Assembly: GCA_900318625.1 (NCBI GenBank)
Contig: ONLG01000005.1
Span: 23,620-87,619, forward strand
Length of the DNA: 64,000 bases
Direction: 5' to 3'
Source of the DNA: an uncultured Prevotella sp.
GTDB taxonomy: Bacteria > Bacteroidota > Bacteroidia > Bacteroidales > Bacteroidaceae
Part shown: piece after piece, positions 16,519-25,091 of the stretch
Position numbering within the stretch: the first letter of the stretch is position 1
Layout: every line of letters starts with the position of its first letter
Notes under the pieces: generated by a model
The model's input: only the letters and a program-made list of their open reading frames with translations
Database searches by the model: none
Told to the model about the DNA's origin: nothing
Made by a program: the position numbers and the translations under genes

Positions 16519-18267
16519 CTACAGTCCGAGCGACTTCTTGATAGCTTCTATCTTCTCCTCTGCGGCAGCAGTGCAACGCTCGTAGCATCCTGCACAGCGG
16601 AATGACGGGTCTTTCACCTCGATATAGAACTTGATCTTGGGCTCGGTTCCCGAAGGACGGACGCTCACTTTCGTGTCATCGTCGCAGAACCACTGCAGCA
16701 CGTTGCTCGTGTCGGGCATGTCGATTTTCTCCACAGTACCGTCGGCTTTGCGTGCCTCCAGAGTCTGATAGTCTTTCCAGAGCACCACCTTCGAGCCTCC
16801 AAGGTCGGCAGGCGGAGTGGCGCGGAAGTCGGCCATCATCTGCTTAATCTCGTCGGCACCAGTCTTTCCGGGGCGCACTACGTTCACCGTGAACTCCTTC
16901 GAGAAACCATACTCGGCATAGATATCCATCAAGAGGTCGTAGAGAGTCTTGCCGTTGTCCTTAGCCCAGGCAGCAATCTCGCAGATAAGGCATATCGAAG
17001 CTGGTGAGTCTTTGTCGCGAACCTTGTCGAACGGAAGGAAGCCGAAGCTCTCTTCGCCGCCGCCAATGTACTTCTGCTTGCCCTCCGAGATGCGTATCTC
17101 GTTGGCAATCCACTTGAAGCCAGTGTAGCAGTCGCGCAGCTCAACGCCGTTTTTCTCGGCTATCTTGCGTATCACCTCAGTGGTGACAATGGTCTTAACG
17201 AGGAACTCATTGCCCTTGAGCTGTCCGAGCTTCTTCTTGTTTGCGATGATATACCAGCAGAACATCATGCACGTCTGGTTGCCGTTGATGATTTCCCACT
17301 CGCCCTTGTTGTTCCTGCACACTATGGCGAGGCGGTCGGCATCGGGGTCACTGGCTATAACGAGGTCGGCATCCAGTCTTGTGCCGAGCTTCATTCCGAG
17401 AGTCATGGCCTCGGCATTCTCGGGGTTGGGCGATACCACCGTGGGGAAGTTTCCGTCGATAGTCATCTGCTCGGGCACCACATGGATGTTCTGGAAGCCC
17501 CACGAACGCAGAGCCTCGGGTATGATTACGCGACCCGTTCCGTGCATCGGAGAGTAGACGATGTTGAGGTCTTTCTGGCGCAGAATCACGTCCTGGTCAA
17601 CCATTGCCTCCTTTACGGCCTGCAGGTAGTCCCAGTCCATCTCGCCACCGATTATGTCAATGAGCTCAGGATTGCCCTCGAACTTCACGTCGTCGATAGT
17701 CACCTTGCCCACTTCCTCGATGATTCCCTTGTCGTGGGGAGCCAGAACCTGAGCACCGTCGTCCCAGTATGCCTTGTATCCGTTGTACTCCTTGGGGTTG
17801 TGCGAAGCCGTCACGTTCACTCCGGCCTGCGCTCCGAGCTGGCGTATGGCAAACGAGATCTCCGGCGTCGGCCTCAGACTCTCGAAGAGATACACCTTGA
17901 TGCCATTGGCCGAGAAGATGTTGGCTACGGTCTCGGCAAACAGACGTCCGTTGTTGCGGCAGTCGTGACCCACTACCACAGCCAGGTCGCTGCGTCCCGG
18001 GAAAGCTTTCAGTATGTAGTTGGCAAAGCCCTGCGTGGCCATACCTACTATATATACGTTCATTCTGTTGGTTCCGGCACCCATGATGCCGCGCAGACCG
18101 CCTGTTCCAAACTCCAAGTCGCGATAGAAAGCATCTATCAGTTCGGTCTTGTCGTCGTTGTCGAGCATGGCCTGAACAGCCTTGCGGGTAGCCTCGTCGA
18201 ACGATGGAGAGAGCCATTTGCGTGCTCGCTCCTCGCACTGAGCAATAAGTGTTGCGTTATTTTCCAT
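16519..18267 (-). CDS. pgm: Phosphoglucomutase/phosphomannomutase
   Basis: Interconverts hexose 1- and 6-phosphates in the cytoplasm, feeding glycogen, nucleotide-sugar and glycolytic routes. 582 aa from MENNATLIAQCEERARKWL; the frame stays open 40 codons upstream, but the promoter and untranslated leader occupy that stretch. Domains: phosphoserine loop VTASHNPKEYNGYK, metal loop ASDPDADRLAI, sugar-binding GGGEESFGF, phosphate-binding RPSGTEPKIKFY near the C-terminus. Length and motifs match the PGM2-like group (about 580 aa). Own promoter and terminator, so a single-gene unit. Confidence 0.95.
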   Translation of the reverse strand: MENNATLIAQCEERARKWLSPSFDEATRKAVQAMLDNDDKTELIDAFYRDLEFGTGGLRGIMGAGTNRMNVYIVGMATQGFANYILKAFPGRSDLAVVVGHDCRNNGRLFAETVANIFSANGIKVYLFESLRPTPEISFAIRQLGAQAGVNVTASHNPKEYNGYKAYWDDGAQVLAPHDKGIIEEVGKVTIDDVKFEGNPELIDIIGGEMDWDYLQAVKEAMVDQDVILRQKDLNIVYSPMHGTGRVIIPEALRSWGFQNIHVVPEQMTIDGNFPTVVSPNPENAEAMTLGMKLGTRLDADLVIASDPDADRLAIVCRNNKGEWEIINGNQTCMMFCWYIIANKKKLGQLKGNEFLVKTIVTTEVIRKIAEKNGVELRDCYTGFKWIANEIRISEGKQKYIGGGEESFGFLPFDKVRDKDSPASICLICEIAAWAKDNGKTLYDLLMDIYAEYGFSKEFTVNVVRPGKTGADEIKQMMADFRATPPADLGGSKVVLWKDYQTLEARKADGTVEKIDMPDTSNVLQWFCDDDTKVSVRPSGTEPKIKFYIEVKDPSFRCAGCYERCTAAAEEKIEAIKKSLGL

Positions 18268-18368
18268 AATGATGTTGTTAGGTTTATTGATATTCTTAGT
18301 ATTAGTCGCCTGCGTGAAACCTCCCCAGCTCCTTCGTCGCAGGGCTGTTTTTAGGGAAATCCACACAG

Positions 18369-18399
18369 CAAAGTTAGTAAAAACCACATATAATGCAAA
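18369..18399 (-). promoter_or_regulatory. Promoter of pgm
   Basis: Minus-strand -7 TAACTTTG (18376-18369) and -33 TTTG (18399-18396), spacing 19 bp; leader about 95 nt. Confidence 0.7.
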
Positions 18400-18469
18400 A
18401 TTAAAATTCCGTATTTAGCATTTTTTATGTACCTTCGCGGCGCAAAATCCAAATAAACTGACACTTATC

Positions 18470-18871
18470 ATGGAACTACACTTCACCGGAGTATTGATAG
18501 CCGTATGCACATTCTTAATCATTGGCTTGTTTCATCCGCTCGTAATCAAGACAGAATACTACACTGGAACTCGCCTGTGGTGGGTCTTTCTCGTGCTGGG
18601 CTTGGCAGTGGTAGGCGTGGCTTTCATGGTCGAAAACGTGTTCTGGTCGTCTGTGCTCGGCGTGCTGGGAGCCTCTCTGCTGTGGTCGATAGGCGAACTG
18701 TTCAGCCAGAAGAAGCGCGTAGAGAAGGGATGGTTCCCCATGAACCCCAGACGCAAGGACGAATACGAGGTTCTGGGCGAGGAAGACTCTATCTGCCCCA
18801 TCCCGGGAGTGAAGCGAAACAAGTACAATCAGACGATTACACATTCGTCTGCTGACAATTCCAAAGCATGA
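18470..18871 (+). CDS. DUF4491 family membrane protein
   Basis: 133 aa with three hydrophobic helices (about residues 7-25, 37-55, 58-77), then a soluble tail with ELFSQKKRVEKGWFPMNPRRK, the hallmark of DUF4491. Its function is unknown. A C-terminal polar extension (DSICPIPGVKRNK...) is longer than I would expect for the bare domain. The stop overlaps the rlmH start by 4 bp (ATGA), so the two are translationally coupled. A TACCTTCG sequence at 18430-18437 is a plausible -7 element. Confidence 0.88.
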   Translation: MELHFTGVLIAVCTFLIIGLFHPLVIKTEYYTGTRLWWVFLVLGLAVVGVAFMVENVFWSSVLGVLGASLLWSIGELFSQKKRVEKGWFPMNPRRKDEYEVLGEEDSICPIPGVKRNKYNQTITHSSADNSKA

Positions 18872-19338
18872 AAACCGAGCTTATACTCGTAGGTAAGACC
18901 ACCGACAGCCTCTTTGCAAAGGCCATTGCCGACTATGCCGGGCGCATAGCCCACTACATTCCATTCGCCATCACCACCCTACCCGAGCTGAAAAACACGC
19001 GAAAGCTCTCTGCCGAACAGCAATGCACCATGGAAGGCGAGCTGATACTGCGTCAGCTGCAACCGTCTGACACCGTGGTGCTCCTCGACGAGCACGGGCG
19101 CGAGCTGCGCAGCACCGAGTTTGCATCGTGGACTGAGAAGAAGCAGCAGACCGCCCGCCGTCTGGTGTTTGTCATTGGCGGCCCCTACGGCTTCTCGCCT
19201 GCCGTCTACCAGCGGGCAAACGAGCAGCTGTCGCTCTCACGCATGACGTTCTCACACCAGATGGTGCGCCTCATCTTCGTCGAACAGCTCTACAGAGCCT
19301 GCACCATAATTAAAGGAGAGCCTTATCACCACGAATAA
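18868..19338 (+). CDS. rlmH: 23S rRNA (pseudouridine1915-N3)-methyltransferase
   Basis: SPOUT-fold enzyme that methylates pseudouridine 1915 in helix 69 of 23S rRNA within the assembled ribosome. 156 aa, exactly the family size. The knotted SAM-binding C-terminus is visible: LVFVIGGPYGFS (about residues 100-111), then LSLSRMTFSHQMVRLIFVEQLYRAC and the terminal KGEPYHHE. Coupled by a 4-bp overlap to the upstream DUF4491 gene. Repeat array B follows about 50 bp after the stop. Confidence 0.96.
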   Translation: MKTELILVGKTTDSLFAKAIADYAGRIAHYIPFAITTLPELKNTRKLSAEQQCTMEGELILRQLQPSDTVVLLDEHGRELRSTEFASWTEKKQQTARRLVFVIGGPYGFSPAVYQRANEQLSLSRMTFSHQMVRLIFVEQLYRACTIIKGEPYHHE

Positions 19339-19391
19339 AAGGTAGACCCATCTCCACCCCATCTCTAATGGTGGGGAGCCGAAAGGAAAGT

Positions 19392-19450
19392 AATATGGGC
19401 CATATTACCGACCAATATGGGCCATATTACCGACCAATATGGGCCATATT
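19392..19450. repeat. Array B: three AATATGGGCCATATT cores at 22-bp pitch
   Basis: Cores at 19392-19406, 19414-19428 and 19436-19450; both linkers are ACCGACC. Lies between convergent rlmH and panB. Confidence 0.95.
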
Positions 19451-19516
19451 ACTTTCTCATAGGGCTTATAAGTCCCATAAGCCCTATAAAAACCTATAAG
19501 CCCCATAAGCCCTATT
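19451..19516. repeat. TATAAG-rich block with 9-bp hairpin
   Basis: AGGGCTTAT (19461-19469) pairs with ATAAGCCCT (19477-19485), and two further CATAAGCCC copies follow. It may serve as a transcription barrier between the convergent genes. A separate C-rich/G-rich pairing (CCCCTTTTCTGGGG) lies at about 19551-19564, before panB. Confidence 0.75.
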
Positions 19517-19583
19517 GTCATAAAGAAAAGTCAAGGTGCAGCCCCCGCTTCCCCTTTTCTGGGGAAACCGAAGGGCTGTCTTA

Positions 19584-20405
19584 TTAGTAGCTTTCCTGTT
19601 CGTTGGGGAAAGAACCGTCTTTCACGGCGCGCACATAGTCGCCCACACCGTCTGTCATGACCTCTGCCACGTTAGCAAACCTGCGCAGGAACTTGGGCTG
19701 GAAGCCTTGCGTCATGCCGAGAGCATCGGCATAGACGAGCACCTGACCGTCGCAGCCTGGTCCGGCACCTATTCCGATAGTTGCGCAACTAACAGCTGCC
19801 GTCACCTCAGCAGCCAGTTTGGCAGGCACTTTCTCTAATGTGATGGCAAAGCAGCCAGCCACGTCGAGTGCCTTTGCGTCCGAGATGAGCTTCTGTGCCT
19901 CGGCTTCCTCCTTGGCGCGGATGCCGTAGCCGCCAAATTTGTTCACGCTCTGCGGCGTAAGTCCCAAGTGTCCGCATACGGGTATGCCAGCCGCAATGAT
20001 TGCTTTCACGGTGTCGATAATCTCTATACCGCCTTCGAGCTTCAGTCCGTTGGCTCCGCTCTCCTTCATCATGCGGCAGGCGTTGCGCACACCCTCCTCT
20101 TTCGATGCCTGATAGCTGCCGAAAGGCATATCGCACAACACCATTGCTCGCTTCACGGCGCGTGCCACCGAGCGTGCGTGGTATATCATCTGGTCAACCG
20201 TAATAGGCAGAGTGTCGTCATTGCCGGCCATTACGTTCGATGCCGAGTCGCCAATGAGTATGCAGTCTACGCCGGCCCGGTCGAGTATGCCGGCTGTGGT
20301 GAAGTCGTAAGCGGTGAGCATCGAAATCTTCTCGCCGCGCTGCTTCATCTCGATAAAGTTCTTTGCTGTGATCTTCTTCTGGTCTGTTGTTAAATATCCT
20401 GCCAT
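19584..20405 (-). CDS. panB: 3-methyl-2-oxobutanoate hydroxymethyltransferase
   Basis: First committed step of pantothenate/CoA synthesis: transfers a hydroxymethyl group from methylene-THF to 2-oxoisovalerate. 273 aa, usual size. TIM-barrel motifs are all present: LTAYDFTTA, LIGDSASNVM (Mg2+ Asp), CDMPFGSYQ, KLEGG (catalytic-region Glu), GHLGLTPQSVNKFGGY and IGIGAGPGCDGQVLVYAD. 54 bp downstream of the HAD gene on the same strand, so perhaps co-transcribed with it. No other pan genes are in the window. Confidence 0.96.
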   Translation of the reverse strand: MAGYLTTDQKKITAKNFIEMKQRGEKISMLTAYDFTTAGILDRAGVDCILIGDSASNVMAGNDDTLPITVDQMIYHARSVARAVKRAMVLCDMPFGSYQASKEEGVRNACRMMKESGANGLKLEGGIEIIDTVKAIIAAGIPVCGHLGLTPQSVNKFGGYGIRAKEEAEAQKLISDAKALDVAGCFAITLEKVPAKLAAEVTAAVSCATIGIGAGPGCDGQVLVYADALGMTQGFQPKFLRRFANVAEVMTDGVGDYVRAVKDGSFPNEQESY

Positions 20406-20459
20406 AATTCTTACCTTAATTTTTATGTTATCAAATAGTCTTCAGTTTACTGATATGGC

Positions 20460-21113
20460 TCAGAACAGCTCTTGCAGCAGTGCGTGTTCGGGCCTTTGGG
20501 CATCGAAATCGGGCACCACCACATCGGCAAACGGTGCCACGGCTTCGGGGCTATTGGTGGTTGAGAGTGCCACGACGTGGCCTCCTGCACTGCGCCCGCT
20601 GCGCAGTCCGTTGAAGCTGTCTTCAAAAACCACGCACTCCTGCGGCTCAAGGCCGAACCTCTTGGCAGCCTCGAGGTAGCAGTCGGGCTCGGGCTTGCCT
20701 CGACGGAAGTCCTCCGAGGTCAGTATCTGGTCGAAAATCTGCCTGAACTCGGGATGTTGCGCATAGACGTTTGCCATCTTCTTGCGGTTGCTGCTCGTCA
20801 CGATGGCTGTCTTTACGCCCAATGTCCTGAGATGTTCTACGTACTCGCGCGCCCCATTTATATATATATAAGGTATGCGTTGCTCCTCGCGGTCGAGCCA
20901 TTCGGTGATGGCCCGGTGCTCGTCGGGGCCTCCCGTGAAATAGTTTTTCAGTATCTCGTCGAGCGGTGTGCCCTTTATTATGTGCTCCAAGTTGGGTATG
21001 TCGGGGCGATAACGTCCGCAGATGCCGGCCCAAATCTCTGTGTATCGGGGCTCGGTGTCGAATATCACCCCGTCGAGATCGAACAAAGCTGCACGATGTT
21101 TCATCTGTTTCAT
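20460..21113 (-). CDS. HAD-superfamily hydrolase, beta-phosphoglucomutase-like
   Basis: 217 aa from MKQMKHRAALFDLDGV; an alternative Met is three codons later. HAD motifs: FDLDGVIFDTEP (nucleophile Asp and acid/base Asp), TSSNRKK (motif II), GKPEPDCYL (motif III Lys) and VFEDSFNGLRSG (motif IV). The first motif is of the beta-PGM/phosphatase subfamily I type with an alpha-helical cap (about residues 18-85). Substrate unknown. It begins only 7 bp after the UpxY/NusG-like gene, so the two are almost certainly one transcript, an unexpected pairing. Confidence 0.9.
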   Translation of the reverse strand: MKQMKHRAALFDLDGVIFDTEPRYTEIWAGICGRYRPDIPNLEHIIKGTPLDEILKNYFTGGPDEHRAITEWLDREEQRIPYIYINGAREYVEHLRTLGVKTAIVTSSNRKKMANVYAQHPEFRQIFDQILTSEDFRRGKPEPDCYLEAAKRFGLEPQECVVFEDSFNGLRSGRSAGGHVVALSTTNSPEAVAPFADVVVPDFDAQRPEHALLQELF

Positions 21114-21120
21114 ATTCTTA

Positions 21121-21714
21121 TCATATTGTTTTGGCTGTTTGTAAAGCCTGCATTTCCACTTCGGGCACACAGCACCATCGGCCCACTTTCAGTGCTACAG
21201 CCATGCCCGGCACCTCCTTCAGCAGGTAGTATTTCTTGCTTATGCGCACCAAACGGCCCGAAAGGCCCTTCAGCGGCCCGAATTTCACGAATACCCTGCT
21301 GCCCGGCTTCATCCTGGCTTCCTGGTCGCTGAGATACTGTTTGAGCTCTATCTCGGGATTGCACATTATTCGGAACTCCTTCATCTGGCGCGCCGGTATT
21401 TCGTAATAGTCGTTGGAGTCGAGCTTCCGAATGACAGACAGCTTGAAGTTAGAGTCATACAGATAGCCCGCCAAGGTGTGGGTGTCTACCGTTTTCTTCA
21501 CGAAAATAATGTTGTGGACCACTGGGCGCAGCTCGTGGTGAACCTTTCCCTTGCGGTCTTCGTAGTCGACCCACTGCCGGGGAATGAAGGTTTCCAGACC
21601 GCACTGCTTCAGATAGTCGTCGACAGCGGTTTGCCTGAGCGCAAACAGGCGTATGGCAAACCACGGTGCGCGGTCTGTGTCGGACGATGGAGTGGTAATA
21701 GAGTCTGTTGTCAT
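21121..21714 (-). CDS. UpxY/NusG-like transcription antiterminator
   Basis: 197 aa from MTTDSITTPSSDTDRAPWFA. The N-terminal NusG domain (about residues 15-120) starts APWFAIRLFALRQTAVDDYL and includes ETFIPRQWVDYEDRKGK. A KOW motif (about 150-185: MKPGSRVFVKFGPLKGLSGRLVR, VAVALKVG-like end) follows. Such NusG paralogues in Bacteroides (UpxY) promote read-through of long surface-polysaccharide operons and normally lie at their 5' ends. Here only a HAD gene and panB follow, so it is an orphan. A 17-bp perfect inverted repeat overlaps its -33 element. Confidence 0.87.
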   Translation of the reverse strand: MTTDSITTPSSDTDRAPWFAIRLFALRQTAVDDYLKQCGLETFIPRQWVDYEDRKGKVHHELRPVVHNIIFVKKTVDTHTLAGYLYDSNFKLSVIRKLDSNDYYEIPARQMKEFRIMCNPEIELKQYLSDQEARMKPGSRVFVKFGPLKGLSGRLVRISKKYYLLKEVPGMAVALKVGRWCCVPEVEMQALQTAKTI

Positions 21715-21740
21715 TACCTTTTTTAATTCTATTGCGGATG

Positions 21741-21772
21741 CAAAGGTACTATTTAACGTTTGGAAAAGCAAA
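21741..21772 (-). promoter_or_regulatory. Promoter of the UpxY/NusG-like gene
   Basis: Minus-strand -7 TACCTTTG (21748-21741), -33 TTTG (21772-21769), spacing exactly 20 bp. The -33 sits inside one arm of a perfect inverted repeat. Confidence 0.8.
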
Positions 21773-21794
21773 AAATATTTGCTTTTCCAAACGT
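21756..21794. promoter_or_regulatory. Perfect 17-bp inverted repeat, candidate operator or hairpin
   Basis: ACGTTTGGAAAAGCAAA (21756-21772) and its exact reverse complement (21778-21794), loop AAATA. It covers the -33 element of the promoter and the region above it, and is also 47 bp past the trpG stop. No T-run follows on either strand, which favours an operator over a classical terminator. Confidence 0.8.
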
Positions 21795-21841
21795 CATCTG
21801 CTGTTATGACAACAATCTTTAGGCACCGAAACCTATGCCGG

Positions 21842-22420
21842 TCAGTGCTCTATCCAGTTGCGGAGCATGGTCTTTCCGTCGGGTGTCAGTATGCTTTCCG
21901 GGTGGAACTGTATGCCTCTGATGTCGTGCTGCCTGTGGCGCAAGGCCATCACCTGTCCCTCGTCGCTGCGTGCGGTTATCTCTAAACAGTCGGGAATGGT
22001 GTCGCCGTCGACCACCCACGAGTGATAGCGGCCCACGGTGACGGTTTCGGGCAGACCGCCGAACAGGTAGTCGCCGCCCGTGAGGTGGCAGGGAGTGGCT
22101 ACTCCGTGGTAGACCGTAGCGAGGTTGACAAGCTGCGAACCGAACACCTGGCCTATGGCCTGATGGCCCAGACACACTCCGAGGATGGGCTTGCGCCCGG
22201 CGTAGGTGCGGATAACATCGAGCAAGAGGCCAGCCTCTTCGGGTATGCCCGGTCCGGGGCTGAGCACAATCTTGTCGAAAGGCTCCAGTTCGGCGAGCTG
22301 GAATTTGTCGTTGCGCACCACACTGCACTCTGCTCCCAGCTCGCGGAGCAGGTGAGCAAGGTTGTAGGTAAAGCTGTCGTAGTTGTCCACTATGACTATG
22401 CGTGTTGTTTTCTTGTTCAT
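21842..22420 (-). CDS. trpG: Anthranilate synthase component II (glutamine amidotransferase)
   Basis: Supplies ammonia from glutamine to TrpE. 192 aa from MNKKTTRIVIVDNYDSFTYNL, the canonical start; an in-frame Met nine codons upstream overlaps the trpE end region. Class I amidotransferase triad: Cys in GVCLGHQAIG, His and Glu in FHPES near the C-terminus. The oxyanion loop SPGPGIPEE is present. It is a stand-alone GATase, not fused to TrpD. Last gene of the trp operon; trpE ends 20 bp upstream. Confidence 0.96.
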   Translation of the reverse strand: MNKKTTRIVIVDNYDSFTYNLAHLLRELGAECSVVRNDKFQLAELEPFDKIVLSPGPGIPEEAGLLLDVIRTYAGRKPILGVCLGHQAIGQVFGSQLVNLATVYHGVATPCHLTGGDYLFGGLPETVTVGRYHSWVVDGDTIPDCLEITARSDEGQVMALRHRQHDIRGIQFHPESILTPDGKTMLRNWIEH

Positions 22421-22440
22421 TTGCTTGGTTTTTGTGATTG

Positions 22441-23862
22441 TCAACATTCCTGGTTCTGCGCCATCTCGATGGCTTTGACGAGTGCTCCGAGCTTGTGGCC
22501 CACTTCGCGTAGCTCATACTGGTCGTTGCTCTTTGCCACAACGCCACATCCTGCCTGCATCCACAGCTCGTTGTTGCGGCTGATGAAGGTGCGGATTACT
22601 ATTGCCTGGTTCACGTCGCCGTTCATTCCGACAAATCCGATGCAGCCTCCGTAGGCTCCGCGGTTGTGGGGTTCAAGCTCCGAGATAATCTGCAATGCCC
22701 TCACCTTTGGCGCACCAGACAGTGTTCCGGCTGGGAACGTGTCGAAGAAGGCGCGTATCTTGTCGGCTCCGGCATTGAGCTTTCCGCTCACCCGGCTCAC
22801 AAGATGTATCACATGACTGTAGTATTGCATATCTTTGTAGAAGTCCACCTGCACCTCATGGCAGTTGCGCGAGAGGTCGTTGCGTGCCAGGTCGACCAGC
22901 ATCACGTGCTCGGCGTTCTCCTTCGGGTCGTTGCGCAGGAACTCGGCACCACGGCGGTCGGCCTCGGCATTGCCCGTGCGGGGTGTTGTTCCGGCAATGG
23001 GATCGATATATGCTTTCTCGCCTTCTATGCGGCAGTGGGTCTCGGGCGAAGAGCCGAAGATGCGGAAACCGCCGAAATCGAAATAGAACAGGTAGGGGCT
23101 TGGGTTCACGCTGCGCAGTGTGCGATAGAGAGTGAAGTCGTCGCCCTCGTAGTGTTGGCAGAAACGGCGCGACGGAACAATCTGGAACACGTCGCCCCTG
23201 AGGCAGTGGCCCACGCAGCGGCGCACCGTTGCGCGGAATTCTTCGTCGCTCGTCGTGGAGCTCGGACTGCCTACAGCCTTGAAGCCAAAGGTCTGCACAC
23301 TCTGGCGCAGCAGTGCTTTGCGCAGCTCGTCCATGCCTGCCTGTCCGCCAAGGGTGATGATTGTGAGCTTGTTATTGAAGTGGTCGAACACCAGAATGTC
23401 GCGGAACAGAGTGTAGACAATGTCGGGCGCGTCGTTCTTCGACAGTGTTTCGTCCTTTACCTCTATCTGTTCAAAATAGCGAACGGCATTGAACGACGTG
23501 TAGCCGTAGAGTCCGCAGTGGTTGCTTTGCTCGCCAGTGATGTCGAACCGCTGCAAGAACGCATTGAACGCATCGGCTATGTAGCTGCTGTCGAGTTGCT
23601 CGTCGGGGCTGCTCACAGTCCTCGTGCCATCGGGATAGCTACATTCAATGCGCCCGTGGGCAACAGCTATGCTGGCCAGAGGGTTTACTCCGATAAACGA
23701 ACGGCTGTTGTCCTTGTCATGATAGTCGCTGCTCTCCATGAGCACGCTTACTGCTCCGAGGTCGCGAAGCCGCAGATATACCCCCACCGGAGTGTGGAGG
23801 TCGGCCAGCATAGAGCTGACCGTGGTTGTGTATGCGAATGTGTTGGTCTTAGAATTGTCCAT
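22441..23862 (-). CDS. trpE: Anthranilate synthase component I
   Basis: Converts chorismate and ammonia (from TrpG) to anthranilate. 473 aa, typical. N-terminal regulatory segment with VLMESSDYHDKDNSRSFIG, the counterpart of the LES tryptophan feedback motif. The catalytic chorismate-binding domain (about 215-465) shows FQIVPSRRF, PYLFYFDFGGFRIFGSSPE, DPIAGTTPRTG and GCIGFVGMNGDVNQAIVIRTF. Feedback inhibition by tryptophan is therefore likely. The start overlaps the end of trpB by 14 bp. Confidence 0.97.
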   Translation of the reverse strand: MDNSKTNTFAYTTTVSSMLADLHTPVGVYLRLRDLGAVSVLMESSDYHDKDNSRSFIGVNPLASIAVAHGRIECSYPDGTRTVSSPDEQLDSSYIADAFNAFLQRFDITGEQSNHCGLYGYTSFNAVRYFEQIEVKDETLSKNDAPDIVYTLFRDILVFDHFNNKLTIITLGGQAGMDELRKALLRQSVQTFGFKAVGSPSSTTSDEEFRATVRRCVGHCLRGDVFQIVPSRRFCQHYEGDDFTLYRTLRSVNPSPYLFYFDFGGFRIFGSSPETHCRIEGEKAYIDPIAGTTPRTGNAEADRRGAEFLRNDPKENAEHVMLVDLARNDLSRNCHEVQVDFYKDMQYYSHVIHLVSRVSGKLNAGADKIRAFFDTFPAGTLSGAPKVRALQIISELEPHNRGAYGGCIGFVGMNGDVNQAIVIRTFISRNNELWMQAGCGVVAKSNDQYELREVGHKLGALVKAIEMAQNQEC

Positions 23863-25063
23863 ACTCTTTTGCCATTTGTTTGTTGTTAAGATATGTCTGC
23901 ACGTCTTTGTCGCCTCGTCCGCTCACCGTGAGCACCACGATGTCGTCTTTGCTGAAACTGATTTTGCTCAGTGCTGCAATGGCGTGGGCACTCTCTATAG
24001 CCGGGATGATGCCCTCCATGCGAGTCAGCTCGTAGCCGGCATAGATGGCTTCGTCGTCGTTCACGGCCAGTATCTCAGTCCTTCCGCGCTGCGCCAGATC
24101 GGCGTGCATGGGTCCGATACCTGGATAGTCGAGTCCTGCCGATATGGTGAAAGCTTCCTCTATCTGCCCGTCTGCGGTCTGCATCACCAATGAGCGTGCG
24201 CCGTGGATTATCCCGACCGTGCCACGGTGCATGGTGGCTGCCGTGCGGTCGGTGTCGATGCCGCTGCCACCAGCCTCGGCCAGCACTATCCTCACTCGCT
24301 CGTCGTCGATGTAATGGTATATCGTACCAGCTGCGTTCGACCCTCCGCCAACGCAGGCAACAAGGCAGTCGGGATAGTCGCGCCCCGTCTTTTCCATCAG
24401 TTGCTGCTTAATCTCTTCGGAGATAATGCTCTGCATACGTGCCACGATGTCGGGATAAGGGTGTGGGCCCATGGTGGAGCCAACGAGATAGTAGGTATCT
24501 TGCGGATGGCAGCACCAGTCGCGTATGGCTTCCGAGCAGGCATCGCTGAGCGTCATGTTGCCCGTTGTCACTGGATGCACCTCTGCGCCGAGCATCTTCA
24601 TGCGCTCCACGTTGGTCTTCTGGCGCTCCACGTCGGTCTTGCCCATGAAAACCTCGCAGCGCATACCCATCAGAGCACACACCGTGGCTGTTGCCACACC
24701 GTGCTGACCGGCTCCTGTCTCGGCAATGATGCGCGTCTTGCCCATCTTCCGGGCCATAAGTATCTGGCCTATGGTGTTGTTTATCTTGTGCGCACCGGTG
24801 TGGTTGAGGTCTTCGCGCTTGAGAAAGAGACGGCATCCGTACTTCTCGCTCATGCGGCGAGCCTCATACAGCGGCGACGGACGGCCCACATAGTCGCGCA
24901 GCAGGGCGCGGTATTCCTGTTGGAAGCTGTCGCTTTCGATTATTGGAAGGTAGGCTTGCTGCAGGTCGGTGACGCATTTGTATAGTATCTCGGGCACGTA
25001 GGCTCCGCCAAACTCGCCATAGAAGCCTTTGGAATCTATGGAGTATTTAGTCTTGTTGCTCAT
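23849..25063 (-). CDS. trpB: Tryptophan synthase beta chain
   Basis: PLP enzyme that condenses indole with serine. 404 aa, TrpB1 type. The PLP lysine lies in HTGAHKINNTIGQ (about residue 90), the phosphate loop is GGGSNAAG, and ETGAGQHG holds the catalytic-site Glu region. N-terminus GFYGEFGGAYVPEIL is the standard family opening. Partner TrpA is encoded just upstream (gap 28 bp), and trpE overlaps its end by 14 bp, giving tight coupling. Indole is expected to channel from TrpA. Confidence 0.98.
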   Translation of the reverse strand: MSNKTKYSIDSKGFYGEFGGAYVPEILYKCVTDLQQAYLPIIESDSFQQEYRALLRDYVGRPSPLYEARRMSEKYGCRLFLKREDLNHTGAHKINNTIGQILMARKMGKTRIIAETGAGQHGVATATVCALMGMRCEVFMGKTDVERQKTNVERMKMLGAEVHPVTTGNMTLSDACSEAIRDWCCHPQDTYYLVGSTMGPHPYPDIVARMQSIISEEIKQQLMEKTGRDYPDCLVACVGGGSNAAGTIYHYIDDERVRIVLAEAGGSGIDTDRTAATMHRGTVGIIHGARSLVMQTADGQIEEAFTISAGLDYPGIGPMHADLAQRGRTEILAVNDDEAIYAGYELTRMEGIIPAIESAHAIAALSKISFSKDDIVVLTVSGRGDKDVQTYLNNKQMAKEYGQF

Positions 25064-25091
25064 AATTGTGTTGTTTTCGGTATGTTGCAGT

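Noticed and set aside
18268-18387. 40-residue N-terminal extension of Pgm
   Set aside because: It covers the promoter -7 element and leader and is unlike the family.
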